Origin: Trema orientale
Lineage: Eukaryota > Streptophyta > Magnoliopsida > Rosales > Cannabaceae
Length of the DNA: 64,000 nt
Direction of reading: 5' to 3'
Assembly: GCA_002914845.1 (NCBI GenBank)
Contig: JXTC01000645.1
Location: 35,329 to 99,328, forward strand
Shown here: positions 12,511-24,046 of the stretch, one piece after another
How the letters are laid out: each line of letters begins with the position of its first letter
Numbering within the stretch: position 1 is the stretch's first letter
Program-made: the position numbers and the translations under genes
The notes under the pieces: generated by a model
Told to the model about the DNA's origin: nothing
Database searches by the model: none
What the model saw: the letters and a program-made list of their open reading frames with translations, nothing else

Positions 12511-14806
12511 CACCCACTCTTTGTCGTTTGTCCCCACCTCGTAATTTTACCCTATTTTATTATAATTACTGTTGTTTATTAGTATTATGTGGTTATCAAA
12601 TTAAGGAATATAGTTTTATAATCCACTATCACTTGGCAAAGAGTCTACATTACATCCATTGAAGATAATACCGAGTTTATTATTGGTGGGTCAGCCTAAT
12701 ATAGACAACTGACAACTTCTTTTGGTTATGGTTTGAATTATGTACTAATCTATATTAATTTAGAACAAATTTGGGATTAGTTATTCTGACTTTATATGGG
12801 TATTACATGTGCTTACTCAAAGAATTTTGCATGGATTGTATTTGTTATTAGAGAGGACTATTTTCTTTTTTGTTTAGTCTCAGCAAGAGAGGGGGAGTTG
12901 TTGAGTTCGATCTTGGAGCTTTCATACATGCATAAACAATTCCGTTCATTTATTTATTTGTGTTTCCCTCTATCTTTTTTTTTTTCCCTGTTGAAGGATT
13001 CTCTCTATTAAAAGCACAATTAATGGTTGAGTTTTTGAGTCCCCTCAAGTTAGTGCAAATGGCAAACAAGAATTAAGCATAATGCATGGCATAATTAAGT
13101 ACTAATCAATTGATGTACTTAATTCTTATATAGTAATGTTAAAATATATATATTGTGCCAAGTGATTTTACATGTCCACTGTGACTGTGGTGGTCAAATA
13201 TCCTGCCAGGAAAAAGAATGGACAAGATAAAAGTACAAAAGAAGACATAAACAAAAGGAGGACCGTATGTATATGAACTGTCAGGTGGCCCAGATTTAAA
13301 ATGTCATTCCTCCATAATGCAATTGATCCTACTAGCTGCCGGCCAAGGTTTTTAATTATTTTCTTCTTTTTCTTGAATTATTAATTCTTTATTTCCAAGC
13401 TTTTGCCGAGATCACATTGATGGCCATATGTCACAAAAATGATAGGATTGCATATTACGTACTCGAATTGTTCTTTTCTTTTTTTAAATTAAAAAAAAAA
13501 GAAAAGAAAAAGACATATCATCCAAAGTAATGTTATTCAGTATGGTATGACATTTATTTTATTTCTTTTTAATATTTACTATAGACAAGCAATATTAGGC
13601 CTTTGTAGAGATTATTAGCGATTGTGAAACTCACGTATACAAATTCTTTATAGCATTTTTCTTCATAGCAATATTTTTCTTATACTGAACAAAGAACAAG
13701 AGATTAAGCTTATGAACAACAATAATCTAAAATTAATTAAATAATCCCAAGGAAGGAGAGATCAGAGAAGGAAATAATTTTTCAAAAGACGTATTGCTGC
13801 TTGGCGTGTTTCGGCTCTCCAATCAAATGATTTAATATATTATAGGAGAGGTTATTGTTGTTTGAGTTTCAATATGAGTCACGTCTTTCGTCTTTGAGGA
13901 TTGGAAATGATATATACGCGCATGATCAGCTTCAATCTTTTCAACAGCCAAAGTACTATAGCTTAGGATAGCTTATAGTTATAGCTAAGCATGCGTGGAC
14001 TAACAGCGTGCCTAAGGCTACAGGCTACACCAAAGCCAAAACTACAAGCATGACAAGCTTAAATCTTCTAGGGTGTGTAGTATATATGACTGTTTATCCA
14101 CTGAATTTTAATCAATAATGATTAACGATGTAATATATATATATATATATATATCTCTCTTTGGTTAGACCCTTTTTTTTTGGCCATCTGAAAGGAGCTG
14201 TTTGAGCCAATCAGGATCACGATGCCACGCAGCATTTCTTTTAACTAGAATCATCTTGTGAAATTCGAAATTTTTATTTCATTTTTTACAAGGTATTTCA
14301 TTTTATTATCCTGATATTTTGAACAAACTATATATGCTAATTCTATATTTAATCATTACTTAAATGACTTGATTGAGTACTTTTGTTTTAGTGGTTAATT
14401 TGCAGTTTCAGTCACCTGAATTGAAGACAACAGATGTATAAAATATACGAAGGTAAAGTTGCCATTTAATTCCACGGACTACTGTGTGAAAATTGACTGT
14501 TCCCTCTTCGCAAATATTGTCCAAACTGTTTGCACGTGCAGATATACCCACATAAATCACAAAACATGAAACCTTTTTGTTATTTAATTCCCTCAAAACT
14601 TTCATATCTAATATTAATATAACCGACAACAAAAGTTCCATGTTGGTTTCGCACGCTTTGAAAAATGACAAAGCTTGGTCATAACATATAACAATAGTAT
14701 AATACATATGATCACTTGGAGTTAATATTAAGGGGATATTAATGTCTTAAAAAAAAAAGTCCAAGATTAGGAAGAGAATCATGATCAGTTTATGATGATC
14801 ACTTTC
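12511..14806. other. Intergenic, nothing recognised
   Basis: AT-rich DNA with a TA microsatellite at 14133-14153. The open frames in it lack any recognisable domain. Likely spacer. Confidence 0.5.
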
Positions 14807-15007
14807 TCAAAAAAAAAAAAGGAAAAAAGAAAAAAAGTAAGTAGTGGTAGTGCACATGTGGGGGCAAAGCTGACATAGAGAAATGGTGTAGTGTTTGGTG
14901 TTTAGGGGGTTGTGTTTTTCCCCAAAGCCAACAACACGACCCTTAATATCTGGGTGAGGGCCGGCCATAGCCTCAGTATGAAACGTGTAGAGCAGACAAA
15001 GCATTAA
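14807..15007 (-). CDS. Possible short peptide ORF, doubtful
   Basis: On the minus strand an ATG near 15007 opens a frame MLCLLYTFHTEAMAGPHPD that continues through GRVVGFGEKHNPLNTKHYT and two Cys-rich bits before a Phe-rich end encoded by poly-T. The middle is not low-complexity and is richer in G+C than its surroundings. The hydrophobic start could be a signal peptide. It matches no peptide family I know. The poly-Phe tail is unlikely in a real protein, so a splice or an earlier end would be needed. Confidence 0.15.
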   Translation of the reverse strand, partial: LMLCLLYTFHTEAMAGPHPDIKGRVVGFGEKHNPLNTKHYTISLCQLCPHMCTTTTYFFSFFLFFF

Positions 15008-15059
15008 AGCGATAAATAAAAAAGAAAAATAAAAATCCAATTATTATGATGACATGAGC

Positions 15060-15118
15060 CTGGACCTGTACCTGTACATGGACCTGGACCTGGACCTGGA
15101 CCTGAACCAGGAGGCCCT
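15060..15118. repeat. Hexamer minisatellite (GGACCT)n
   Basis: Nine or so imperfect units of GGACCT or TGTACC, the central four exact, ending at GAACCAGGAGGCCC. It stands out as GC-rich in an AT-rich setting. No coding meaning is evident. Confidence 0.7.
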
Positions 15119-15119
15119 G

Positions 15120-16500
15120 AGCCAGCCAATACTATTCCCTTTCATATAATTATTGGTCAGAAAGAATAAGCTATACTTTCTACTAATCTTTTCTTCCTCG
15201 TTTGCCACGTGTCTCAATTTTAAGCAGCAACTTCAAACCCCCTCATCGCCTATGGATTTCCTCTTGCATCACTTTCTTTATTTTTCTAGCCTTTTTAATT
15301 TGCATTTATACGTTAGAGAAATGCTACATATAAATATCATTTGTAGTGAATGGTTATATATCGTCAACAGTGACAAGTATGATAAAGACAACTCTTATTG
15401 TATCAAGATTTTGAAATAAATGATTACATTGGATTATTGGTGTACCATTTTCGTTGCTTATATATTTTTCTTTGGGTGTGGATAATGGTGTACGGCCACT
15501 TTCTAATATCCTAATCTTTCAATTTTGGATATCTCATTCGTTTATACGTGTCATGTTAAGTTGAGGCTTTTGGCATATGACAGAGATTCCTAGCTAAAAT
15601 GAAAATGCAAAATTAACAAAAGCAAACGTTCAACATTTGGTGACCTCTAATTTTTTTCGCATGTGACCATTAATGAATTGTACACACTTTCTATATTAAA
15701 CACTACCGATTTAAGGATAAAAGGAGGGATTGAATTTAAGGAGTTTAATTTTAATTACCGTTTTCTTTTTCTTCTTTTTTGGTTTTTTTTTTTTAAATAG
15801 AGGGGAAAAAAAAGAAGAAGAAGAAGAAAAGGACTAATGGTTTGGGTTGGAGGAGATGAGATAAAAGGGGTAAGAAGTGGCTGTCCTAGTGCACGCGGGT
15901 GTTGAAAAAGGGATATGTGAATTCTAAAGGCAGTTGACATTTTATCTTTTACATAACACAACTCATGCACAGTCACAACCACAATGATGCCCATAAAAGA
16001 CTGTGACAACGACACTAAGAACGCCACGATTTAATTCAACTACAGCAAACATAGCTAGCTAGCTGGCTGTAATATATAGCAATAATATTGCACTAGTACA
16101 CTATATCTTCTGATTTTCTCTTGTACTTTTTTATGACAGGATCATTAATCGCCTCAGTATATTAATGACGCCACAACTTCATTTTATTATTTTCTTTAAA
16201 AAATATAATAAATAAATAAAGACTAGGTCAATTTATTGTCCGAAGACCGAAATCGTCATCGATCTACTCATCATTTTGCTTAAATACTCAGTATTTGTGA
16301 CAATATGTAAACATACAAATTAAAGAATATAGCTCAAAAAAGAGTTATAACTTTTCGAAAAGAAAAATAAGCAACTTGTATGAAAAGGATGCAGCAGGCT
16401 TCAAACACCGGCATTAGAAAAATTATTTTTAAAAAATAAAATAACACATCTGATGTATCTACAAATTATCACATGACATATATATATATACATACAATCT
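15120..16500. other. Intergenic, nothing recognised
   Basis: Low-complexity AT-rich DNA with a polypurine run at 15805-15830. No gene or transposon end is recognised. Confidence 0.5.
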
Positions 16501-16731
16501 AGGTTTTTTTTTTTTAAAAAAAAAAAACTATCCATACGTATTATTTTGCCCAATTAAAATTCATCACGTACGTCTTTTCATGATAAAAGATAAAAAAAAA
16601 TATTAAATATTAAATTTTTATTTTTATTTATTTTTTTCCAATCATCCAAATTATGGTGGCTATTGGATAATTAATCTAACGGCTAAAAAAACACATATAA
16701 AAAGAAAAAAAAATACTTATCGAACTGGAAC
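16501..16731 (+). mobile_element. MITE, family B (copy 1)
   Basis: It contains CCCAATTAAAATTCATCACG, an internal segment CCAATCATCCAAATTATGG, and the right end AATACTTATCGAACTGGAAC followed by a TA run. The same order of landmarks is found at 16915-17181, 37808-38018, 59951-60188 and in the split copy 34804-36546. The left terminus is eroded. Confidence 0.6.
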
Positions 16732-16914
16732 TATATATATATATATATGCACGCCGACTATAGGCTTGGGGATTTGGGTGGTTCAGCCACCATTTCTAGC
16801 TATACCTTGGAGTCTTGCTGTTGTATTTGATCCATTACTTGGTCTCCATCAACTTTGGACGGCAGCTAATATAGTTCGCGTAGTTATTATCGTGCTTGTT
16901 ATTTTATATATATA

Positions 16915-17181
16915 GGGACCAATACATAAGCTAAATTTCCTTTTTGTTTTTTAACTTATTTATAGGTATTTTTTTACTCAATTAAAATTCATTTTACACT
17001 TCTTTTTATAGTAAAAAAAAGTAGAGAAGAAAAAAATATATCATTAATTAATATATATTTATTATTTGTTATTTTTTTCTAATTATTTAAATCATTATAG
17101 TCGTAAGATAGTGATTCAATAACTAAAAATAATACTTGTAATAAGTAAAAAGGAAAAAAAAATACCTACTGAATTGGACCC
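16915..17181 (+). mobile_element. MITE, family B (copy 2, best preserved)
   Basis: Starts GGGACCAAT and ends ATTGGACCC, so the termini form an inverted repeat (one mismatch in nine bases). Both sides are flanked by TATATATA. Internal landmarks are CTCAATTAAAATTCATTTT and CTAATTATTTAAATCATTA. It has no coding capacity. The superfamily is not certain; a TA-rich duplication of about 8 bases would suit hAT. Confidence 0.7.
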
Positions 17182-17572
17182 TATATATATATATTTATCT
17201 ATATACTATATTACGTAACCACGAAATGTGTTCGGTACCTAAAATGATATAATCTAATTCGTTTTAGTGTAAATCAACTTATTATGTTACAATAAAAGGC
17301 CAAGAGAAGCCAGCATGATAATACGTAAGGTCCGCGACTGGTTCTTTCCAATACATGCATCTTTGTATTTTTCGGACCAAGAAAAAAGAATAAAAGGATA
17401 TTCGGTATATATGTATGTGTATGGTGGATCAAGCAGTTGACAGTTAATTGGAATCATTTTATTAATTAAACACTAAAAAGTGCAAACCCATTCTGAGTTA
17501 TTTTATAGAGAGTATCAATCACTAATTCATCAACCACATGGATGCCTAACTTATTATTAAAGTCAAAATAGC

Positions 17573-17607
<35 letters not shown>

Positions 17608-18839
17608 GGTATATCCATCAAATGGTACTAATAATTGAAGATTGTGTTATAAGGCATTAATCCTAGCACAAATTCCAAGGGGTTAGCGGACAACGGAGAA
17701 GAAGGCCATGTATATATTGCATAAAATCTTAGTTTATTTGATATTTTAATTATGGGGCCAGAATATATAGACAGCATAAACCTCACATATATAAACAAAA
17801 ATATAAACATTAAAGGTTGATTATTACTTTCGTTTTCGATATGCATAAAGCAGTCTGCATTTAGAACGGATCTTGTGTTGATGACAGAAAGGTTCAGACG
17901 AAAAAGCTTATATGTGCTTCCAATATATATTTATTTTGTGTAAAAAACTTTAAAAACGCAACACTAGTAGTGTACAAACAATTCCTTAACATATTATTGC
18001 TTTGGATTTATCAGCCTCAGAATTGGACTAGCTTGGGGGGGCAGGCGCCATTTGCAACCTATGCTGTCGCATATAGTACGTTGGGCTGGGTCCCTTTTGG
18101 TATGGGCCTCGTACTAGGCCAGCTAAATGTATAACAGTTTAGCCCAACAACAAAAAATGAGATTGGTCCAGAAAGCTGGACGAGGCCCACGCACACGCAA
18201 GTTGAATTCCTCACTTCTTGTTTTTTGTTTTTGTTTTTATTTTTTTTTCTTTTTCGATATTCAAGACTGAAGATCTCGTTATATACAAAATCTCTCCACT
18301 CTTGTTTCTCTCTTCTTTTTCTTTATTCTTGAAGAGTTTAACAGATACATTCTCTCTCCGGAGATAAGATTTCCCCCNCCCCCACTTCAAAGCGGGTTCA
18401 TCTATTTTTTTTTTTTTACTTGCTATTTGTCCATCTAGATATAAATATATGGTGGACAGAATAGTGTTAATCGGAGATATAAAGGCCAATAAAAAAAAAA
18501 AAAACTAAGAGACTAAATTACTAAACAATGAAACAATAGGGATTAATAATAGAGCAAAATTTCTTCTATTCAAATGAATTCTAACGAGATTTTGGACATA
18601 ATACTTATAATACCAAAAAGAGAAATATTACATACTTGAATGCAACGAAAAAAAAAAGACTAAGTACTAATATACCAAAATAGTAATACATTGGGAATTA
18701 GTAATGCCATTTACCCATATTTTATTGGTGTGGTTATATTTAAATCTTCAGATCCGAAGAGTATGTTACTATTTGTTTCGAGATCTATTTTTTTTTCCCT
18801 CTTTTGCTATACATCACAAATACATCATAAATATTAGTG
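17182..18839. other. Intergenic, nothing recognised
   Basis: Contains a CT plus TA microsatellite at 17575-17607, a GC-richer patch at 18030-18200 with GGGCC and GGCCCA motifs, and the single ambiguous base at 18378 within a C run. GGCCCA motifs are common in promoters of growth genes but no gene follows here that I recognise. Confidence 0.45.
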
Positions 18840-18960
18840 GTCAGTAATTAGAATTAGTAGGAAAATCGGGGTGAGGGTGGAGTTTCGAACCTCACACCTC
18901 TTGCTCCTTAAGAGAAGTCCTAGCCACATGACCTGAAGGTCTGTGGTATTTGCTTCGAGA
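18840..18960 (-). repeat. Possible tRNA-derived SINE relic
   Basis: On the minus strand GTGGCTAGGACTTCTCTTAA resembles a polymerase III A box region and GAGGTTCGAAACTCC a B box (consensus GGTTCRANNCC), about 45 bases apart. The segment does not fold as an intact tRNA and lacks a proper anticodon arm by eye. Similar box pairs occur in plant SINEs. Confidence 0.3.
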
Positions 18961-20150
18961 ATTTAGTTGTTGTTATTGTTGTTTTTTGTTTTGTTTTGTT
19001 TTGTTCTTTTTGTCTTTTAAGTTTATTAATTGATTTCCTTATTCTTATTATAAGAAGTTTTATGTAATCCAATTTATTATTGTCATTTTTATTTGATTTA
19101 ATGAAATTGTTTCATAGAAAATAAAAATAAAAAATTCTCTGTTATTTTATTGTTTATTTGTTTAGTTTCAAATGGTATGTCTTGAACGATAATTTAAGAT
19201 AGGTATTGGGTTTTGACAATAATTCACTTATACACTTGTGAGTTTTCCAATAACTATCTCCAAGCCAGGCCATTAATTAGCTAATCAAGTAATCAAAATT
19301 TCGACTATCAATAACTAATATGACAACGATAAAAAAATAATAATGTATTTGTAGGTTTAATTTGATTGCTAACTAGATCTATCTATTTTAAAAGTAGAGA
19401 CTTGAGGATTCAATCTCAACTATAAATTATATAAATAGTAACTGTTTTTCTCACTTATTATTCAATCACATTTAAAGTGGCAACTGGCAATGAATAAAGG
19501 CAGCAGCTGCCTACTAGTCCTTATCAACTGAACTGAGAATTAGAGACATTCCATGTGTATTGCTTGCATATAAATGCGAAGAAAAGCGCCGAAAGCGGAA
19601 CCTGCTTACATATACACATTGACACATTTCTCACATTAACATTAGCACATATGAGAAACAAAGACTTATATCCCAACCATGCCTAAGGACTAAGATTAAA
19701 AACAAGCAAAAAGTGGGGTACATAAAATATACGATTGTTTATTTTATTTGTTTATTTTTTGATTACCATAAAGTACGTTGAACCACATATATTCTGCCAA
19801 AATTTGGCAACAAATTTATCTTCATGGTTTAAAGAAGAAAAAATCTGGTCTACACAAATCCTTATCAATTTTGGTAGTGTGACGACCTTCTGGCTCTCTA
19901 AGCTAGTGGCTAAGGATATGCTATCTTACTAGGATATGGAAATGATAATATACGTGGGCTCCAGATGTGCTAGCTGTAGCTGATCCTGTGCAATGTACAA
20001 GTTCATTCAAATAGTTGAAACCGTGGAGAAACATATTTGGAAAGAGTAATACTCGGACACCAATATCTTATACCGATCTTTATTATTTATAACATGTTTG
20101 TAGAACTAAAGGTTCCTGACTTGCTTATATAATGAATATTTAGTTCCTGA
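18961..20150. other. Intergenic, nothing recognised
   Basis: AT-rich spacer with TTTTG repeats at 18980-19008. No convincing coding frame. Confidence 0.5.
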
Positions 20151-20689
20151 TAGGACACTCAATGTGGGTTGATACCAGCCCAGCCCAGATCCACATTATG
20201 TGGGTTTGGACCCGTTACGTATAGTAGGGGCCGGATTAGCTATCAGTCATAGGCTCACATGCCCGATTCGGCTCAGGCCCACATTAAACCCACATTTAAT
20301 CATTGCATATATAATTTTAAATATATTTCTTAATTAAAATTTTAAAAAATCTTAATTAAATACTTTCATTTATATACTTTTAATGTTATTTATTTACTTA
20401 TTTTTGTTTATTTTCAATTTATTCAAATTTTAAAAGAATATGAATGAGTTTTAGGCCCATATTTGATATTTTAAAGCACAAAATAACAACGAAATTAGGT
20501 CTACATTATGGCTCATATTTGGCCCGCATAGTCACGACCCATTTAGGCCGGCAAAAAATGTGAGATAGACCTGCGGGCCATGCCGAACCCCTTAATAAGA
20601 ATATAGGACGGACAATCGATATTTTAGGTGAGCCTGATCTAGGTCAGTACAAAGCCTATATGGGCTTATTGGCCCACTTTACATCTCTA
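20151..20689. mobile_element. hAT-type non-autonomous element, degraded
   Basis: The left end TAGGACACTCAATGTGGGTT and the reverse complement of the right end, TAGAGATGTAAAGTGGGCC, are imperfect inverted repeats followed by many GGGCC, GGCCC and CCCAC motifs. The flanks GTTCCTGA (20143-20150) and ATTCTTGA (20690-20697) agree at six of eight bases, the two differences being transitions. An 8-base duplication is the mark of hAT insertion. No transposase is present. Confidence 0.6.
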
Positions 20690-20697
20690 ATTCTTGA

Positions 20698-22169
20698 ACT
20701 AAATAAATGTCTAGAAAAATCTCTAAATTAACCAAGTAGTGATAATAAAATTCTTTTTGGTTAAAATTGATGATTTTAGAAAGAAATAAGAGAAATTCTT
20801 AAATCTTAAAATTTTATCTGCACATATGAAAGAAGAGAGTTTATTTATTTATTTTATTTTTAACTGTACATTCATAACTTTTCTTCTTTCCAATTTTTAA
20901 TATAACAGTTTTTGATAAAAAAAAAAGGATATTATTGTTAGGAATTGGTTAATTTAAATACGTTTTGGATATTTATTTAGTTCAATGACTAAATTATCAC
21001 TAAATGAAGAATTTAAAGACCATTAGTGCCACAAACCTGTCATAAGATATTCATTACTTATGGATACCATAAGCTCATGTATATGAGAGAAAATTTGATT
21101 TTTTATAGTAATTTTTCAAAAAAATTGAAAAATTCCGGATTTTGAAATCTTTTAAAAAATCCAGAATTTTAATTAGAAAAATACTACTTTTAAAAGTATT
21201 TAGAAAAATACAAATTTTTATTAACTTAGAGATACATGAGGTAATTTGATTAGTTACTTCAAGTAACTAGATTACTAAGTAACCCGACTAATTACCTTGA
21301 GTATTATTGAAAATACCTATTTTGAAGAAAAAGTGATATTTTTCTAAATATTTATTAAAAGTATTATTTTTCTAAAAGAACTTTTAAAAATTAATATTTT
21401 TCTAAATCAATCAGGATTTTTCAAAAAACGGCCTATCATGGGTTTTTTCAATTTTTGGTATTTGGGCTTAGAATTTTGTAAGAAGCTCTATATAAAATGT
21501 AGACAAACTTTAATGGAAATTTTGTGGGGTATCTAACAATTTTACCAATAAAAACTAAAAAGAATTACGAAAGAATTACGAAAATAAGGAGGTAATTTTT
21601 TTTCCAATTCTCGTACTGTTTTTATTAGAAATATATCACTTTTTAAAAATTTTTTAGAACAATACCATTCTTAAAATGGTTACTAGACGGTTATCATTTA
21701 TAAATACTTTTGGTTATTAGTTACCAGTACTTGAAAACTGGTTATCGATTATTAGTTACTATTTTAAAAATAGTATTTTTCTAAATATTTTTTAAAAATG
21801 ATATTTTTCAAATAAAAATCATACTGGATCTGAAAACGGAGCCCACCGTATTCTTCTAAATTATTTTTTCTCTACAAATGCCGTACAATGCATAATTATC
21901 ATAATTTTATGCAATACGCAGCAAGGATTTATCATATTTCAACAAACAATTCAGACCAATAGTCGTTATGGATTTGTTACATTTGTATGGTAATTCAAAT
22001 ATTCATAGTTGCTGACTGATTTTTTAGAGTTGGAAAATGTGCAATATATTGTCTGAGGAGATTACGGTGACTGAACTCAAAATTTACAATAGTTATTAGT
22101 CTAATTTTTAAGAGTTGCAAAGCGTACAACAGTCACCATACTGAAGATAGTTCAGAACATAACTCTCAG
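20698..22169. other. AT-rich repetitive spacer
   Basis: Between 21090 and 21840 the motif TATTTTTCTAAA or its complement recurs at least six times in both orientations, with AGTAACTAGATTACTAAGTAAC at 21264-21285 and GGTTA/TAACC-like pairs around 21680-21760. It looks like a self-complementary transposon remnant without clear ends. Confidence 0.35.
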
Positions 22170-22910
22170 GTATTCGTATTTCTTATTTCCTGACAACTTT
22201 TGGGTGCTGCATTTATCTTTATACTATATTAGCTACATTAGTTTGTAGAATTTTAGTAGTCTGCCTCTGCCCCTTTCAATGTTGCTTACTCCATTCTCAA
22301 TAGCACATTTCCCCTATTAAAGATGTTATCTATTAAACTCGGATCATGTTTACTAATCTTTAGTGGACCCGAAACAGAATGAAAATTATGAAGTGATTTC
22401 TGTTCTCTTCTATTCATATATTCATTCATTAAAGTACACTATTTTGAGGAATCTTTTACATAATTGATTAAATTTTAAAAATGTGATTCATTTTTTTATT
22501 CTTTCTCATTCCTCCTTAAACTGATTCTTTTTCTTTTTCTGTTTCCATATTTTTCATTACGGATTAGTAAACATGCCTTAGAACTCTAAATATATACAAA
22601 AATTCGGCCATTTTATTCATGCTAAATGCAGATTAACTCGAGTTCGTCTTGTTTATGATTTCTTTTCCTTTTTATCCCTTTTCTTTTTATGCTAAATTTT
22701 AACATTTTTCTGTTCTTTTAAGAAAAGTATAATTCATTTAATGTACTAATGTTGCCAACTCTGGTAATCTCCCTTATTAAAGATGGCACTGAGTATTCTT
22801 TTTTTTTTGTTTGAAAAAAGATATCATTGAGTATTAAACAGTGGATATATGCACAAACCGTTTTGTTCATGCTAGAAGCAAACTAAACTAACCCAAGTTT
22901 GAGTTATTAT
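22170..22910. repeat. Tandemly duplicated low-copy repeat, copies 1 and 2
   Basis: The sequence TTTCCCCTATTAAAGATGT with the preceding CTATATTAGCTACATTAGTTTGTAG at 22170-22340 resumes after a MITE at about 22578-22650 (ATATATACAAAAATTCGG, TTCATGCTA). A second partial copy runs from about 22742 to 22910 (CCCTTATTAAAGATGGC, ATATATGCACAAACCG, TTCATGCTAG). A third lies at 29318-29530, beyond the SWC4 gene. Confidence 0.55.
22341..22577. mobile_element. hAT-like MITE inside the duplicated repeat
   Basis: Left end GGATCATGTTTACTAATC and right end GGATTAGTAAACATGCC form a terminal inverted repeat of about 17 bases. The flanks TTAAACTC and TTAGAACTC are near-identical, consistent with an 8-base duplication that later gained one base. 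It interrupts repeat copy 1 between CTATTAAA and the downstream ATATATACAAAA segment. Confidence 0.6.
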
Positions 22911-23632
22911 AGTATGATGGTTGGGCTCACAGTTCAGGTGACTACTCTACCGAGAGAGAAGAAACATCAACTGATTCAGTCGCTTGCATTGCATATACTA
23001 CACCAGAATTATCAGTAGAAACGTTGTACTAAAAAGTAAAATGCCCAATTAAAAAGGCAGTGGTAAACTATATAATAAAATATATATCACAAGAATACAG
23101 TAAAAGATGTCGCGTTTACATTGCAAAAATCACAAGGCTTCTATCTAGCTTTATACGTACAATTAATAAGTGGCAACGAAACGAGTGTTTGATGATAGAA
23201 CATAAGAGGGGCCTCCCTATCTACCTGCTTTTTCACTAACAATTTACCCAAAGAGAGAGCCATTTGCAATGTAGACTAAATTTGGGCAACCAATTACAAG
23301 CCTCAAGCAGCTGACCTTGATTGAAAAAAATCACACAACAGTACGTAGTACTACTACGAACAAAACACACTGCTTTCTTAACAGTAGATATTGTATTACA
23401 AGTCTTTGTCAGACAATTTTAGTACCCTTCTTTACATATATATAGATCCAAAATGGTGGGGCGGGTCGTCACGGGTGGGAAAAGAAGAGTGCTAGCTCCA
23501 TCAGGATCGGGATTTAGAGATAATTAGGATGAAATAATAACTAGCTAGGACCTGATGATCAACGAAGTTCTAATCTTTCGATTAATGAAAAAGCAGGGCT
23601 TAATTGGAGTGTGTCGAATCACAATCATTGGA
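22911..23632. other. Spacer downstream of TAS3
   Basis: No ORF or transposon end recognised. The last 100-150 bases next to 23633 may be the 3' part of the TAS3 transcript, which is transcribed leftwards. Confidence 0.45.
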
Positions 23633-23653
23633 TAGCTCAGGAGGGATACATAG
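23633..23653 (-). promoter_or_regulatory. 3' miR390 target site of TAS3 (cleavable)
   Basis: The plus strand reads AGCTCAGGAGGGATA at 23634-23648, identical to miR390 bases 2-16. The minus-strand transcript therefore pairs without a gap through the cleavage centre; mismatches are confined to miRNA base 1 and bases 17 onward. Cleavage would fall opposite bases 10-11, between 23642 and 23643. Confidence 0.9.
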
Positions 23654-23768
23654 AGAAGGAGCGTGAGGCGGGTTCGAGAGGAGAATGGTGATTGGTTACA
23701 AATTAAGAAGTACGTTGTCATAGCTAGTTCAACATGAACACAAAGAAATGCAAAGAGAAGTTGGAGGT

Positions 23769-23789
23769 GGGGTCTTACAAGGTCAAGAA
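23769..23789 (-). ncRNA. tasiARF, register D7(+)
   Basis: Minus-strand sequence TTCTTGACCTTGTAAGACCC plus one more C equals the conserved plant tasiARF over all 21 bases. Its 3' border is 126 bases, six registers of 21, from the predicted cut at 23642/23643, so it is precisely in phase. Confidence 0.95.
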
Positions 23790-23810
23790 AATTGGGTCTT
23801 ACAACATTAG
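23790..23810 (-). ncRNA. Register D8(+), probably a decayed second tasiARF
   Basis: Immediately upstream of the tasiARF this register contains TTGTAAGACCC, the last half of a tasiARF, but shifted three bases out of phase and with the first half diverged (CTAATG in place of TTCTTGACC). Two-tasiARF TAS3 genes carry intact copies in D7 and D8; here the D8 copy appears broken by a small deletion and substitutions. Confidence 0.6.
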
Positions 23811-23882
23811 ACACATGTGATGAGGAGATTAAGAGATATGTAGATCATATGAGATGATTGAATAGTAGTATATATTATAAAA

Positions 23883-23903
23883 AAGCTCAGACAGGATAGG
23901 GCC
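23883..23903 (-). promoter_or_regulatory. 5' miR390 target site of TAS3 (non-cleavable)
   Basis: The plus strand reads AAGCTCAG ACA GGATAG GGCC, matching miR390 at bases 1-8, 12-17 and 19-21. The mismatches at 9, 10 and 11 are in the cleavage centre, as in Arabidopsis TAS3a, where this site recruits AGO7 without being cut. Confidence 0.9.
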
Positions 23904-24038
23904 GAAATAAGGTGGAGTAGAGGCCTTTACTACTACTAGCTCTAAAGCTTTTCAAGATATTCATGATCCTTATAGATATGGATTTCTCTTTTGTGGAAGA
24001 TTCTAATATTCGCCTCAGAGTTAACCATGGTTGCATCA

Positions 24039-24046
24039 CTTTATAT
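24039..24046 (-). promoter_or_regulatory. Candidate TATA box for TAS3
   Basis: ATATAAAG on the minus strand, 136 bases upstream of the 5' miR390 site. Transcription would begin near 24010. This is the only TATA-like string at a sensible distance; no other promoter evidence exists. Confidence 0.4.

Larger units (their letters stand above)
23633..23903 (-). ncRNA. TAS3: TAS3 trans-acting siRNA precursor (core region)
   Basis: This non-coding locus has the full TAS3 plan on the minus strand. A 5' miR390 site (23903-23883) has mismatches in its centre, so it should bind ARGONAUTE7-miR390 without cleavage. A perfect 21-base tasiARF sits at 23789-23769. A 3' miR390 site (23653-23633) pairs perfectly with miRNA bases 2-16 and should be cut between 23643 and 23642. 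Counting 21-base registers upstream from that cut puts D7(+) at exactly 23769-23789, the tasiARF position known from Arabidopsis TAS3a. The product silences ARF2, ARF3/ETTIN and ARF4 mRNAs, controlling leaf polarity, phase change and lateral roots. Minus-strand frames across it have no ATG near the start of homology, fitting a non-coding role. The ends of the transcript are not visible; a TATA box lies at 24039-24046. Confidence 0.93.

Noticed and set aside
14408..14707. 99-codon minus-strand ORF with a true ATG
   Set aside because: No domain, AT-rich codons and no splice or promoter support.
23633..23653. Plus-strand miR390 gene, because the plus strand carries 15 bases of mature miR390
   Set aside because: No complementary arm for a hairpin is nearby, and the companion sites show that the minus strand is a miR390 target.
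23545..23814. Minus-strand frame of 89 codons as a protein gene
   Set aside because: It starts at GTG, not ATG, and covers the tasiARF and the 3' miR390 site. The region is explained by the TAS3 RNA.
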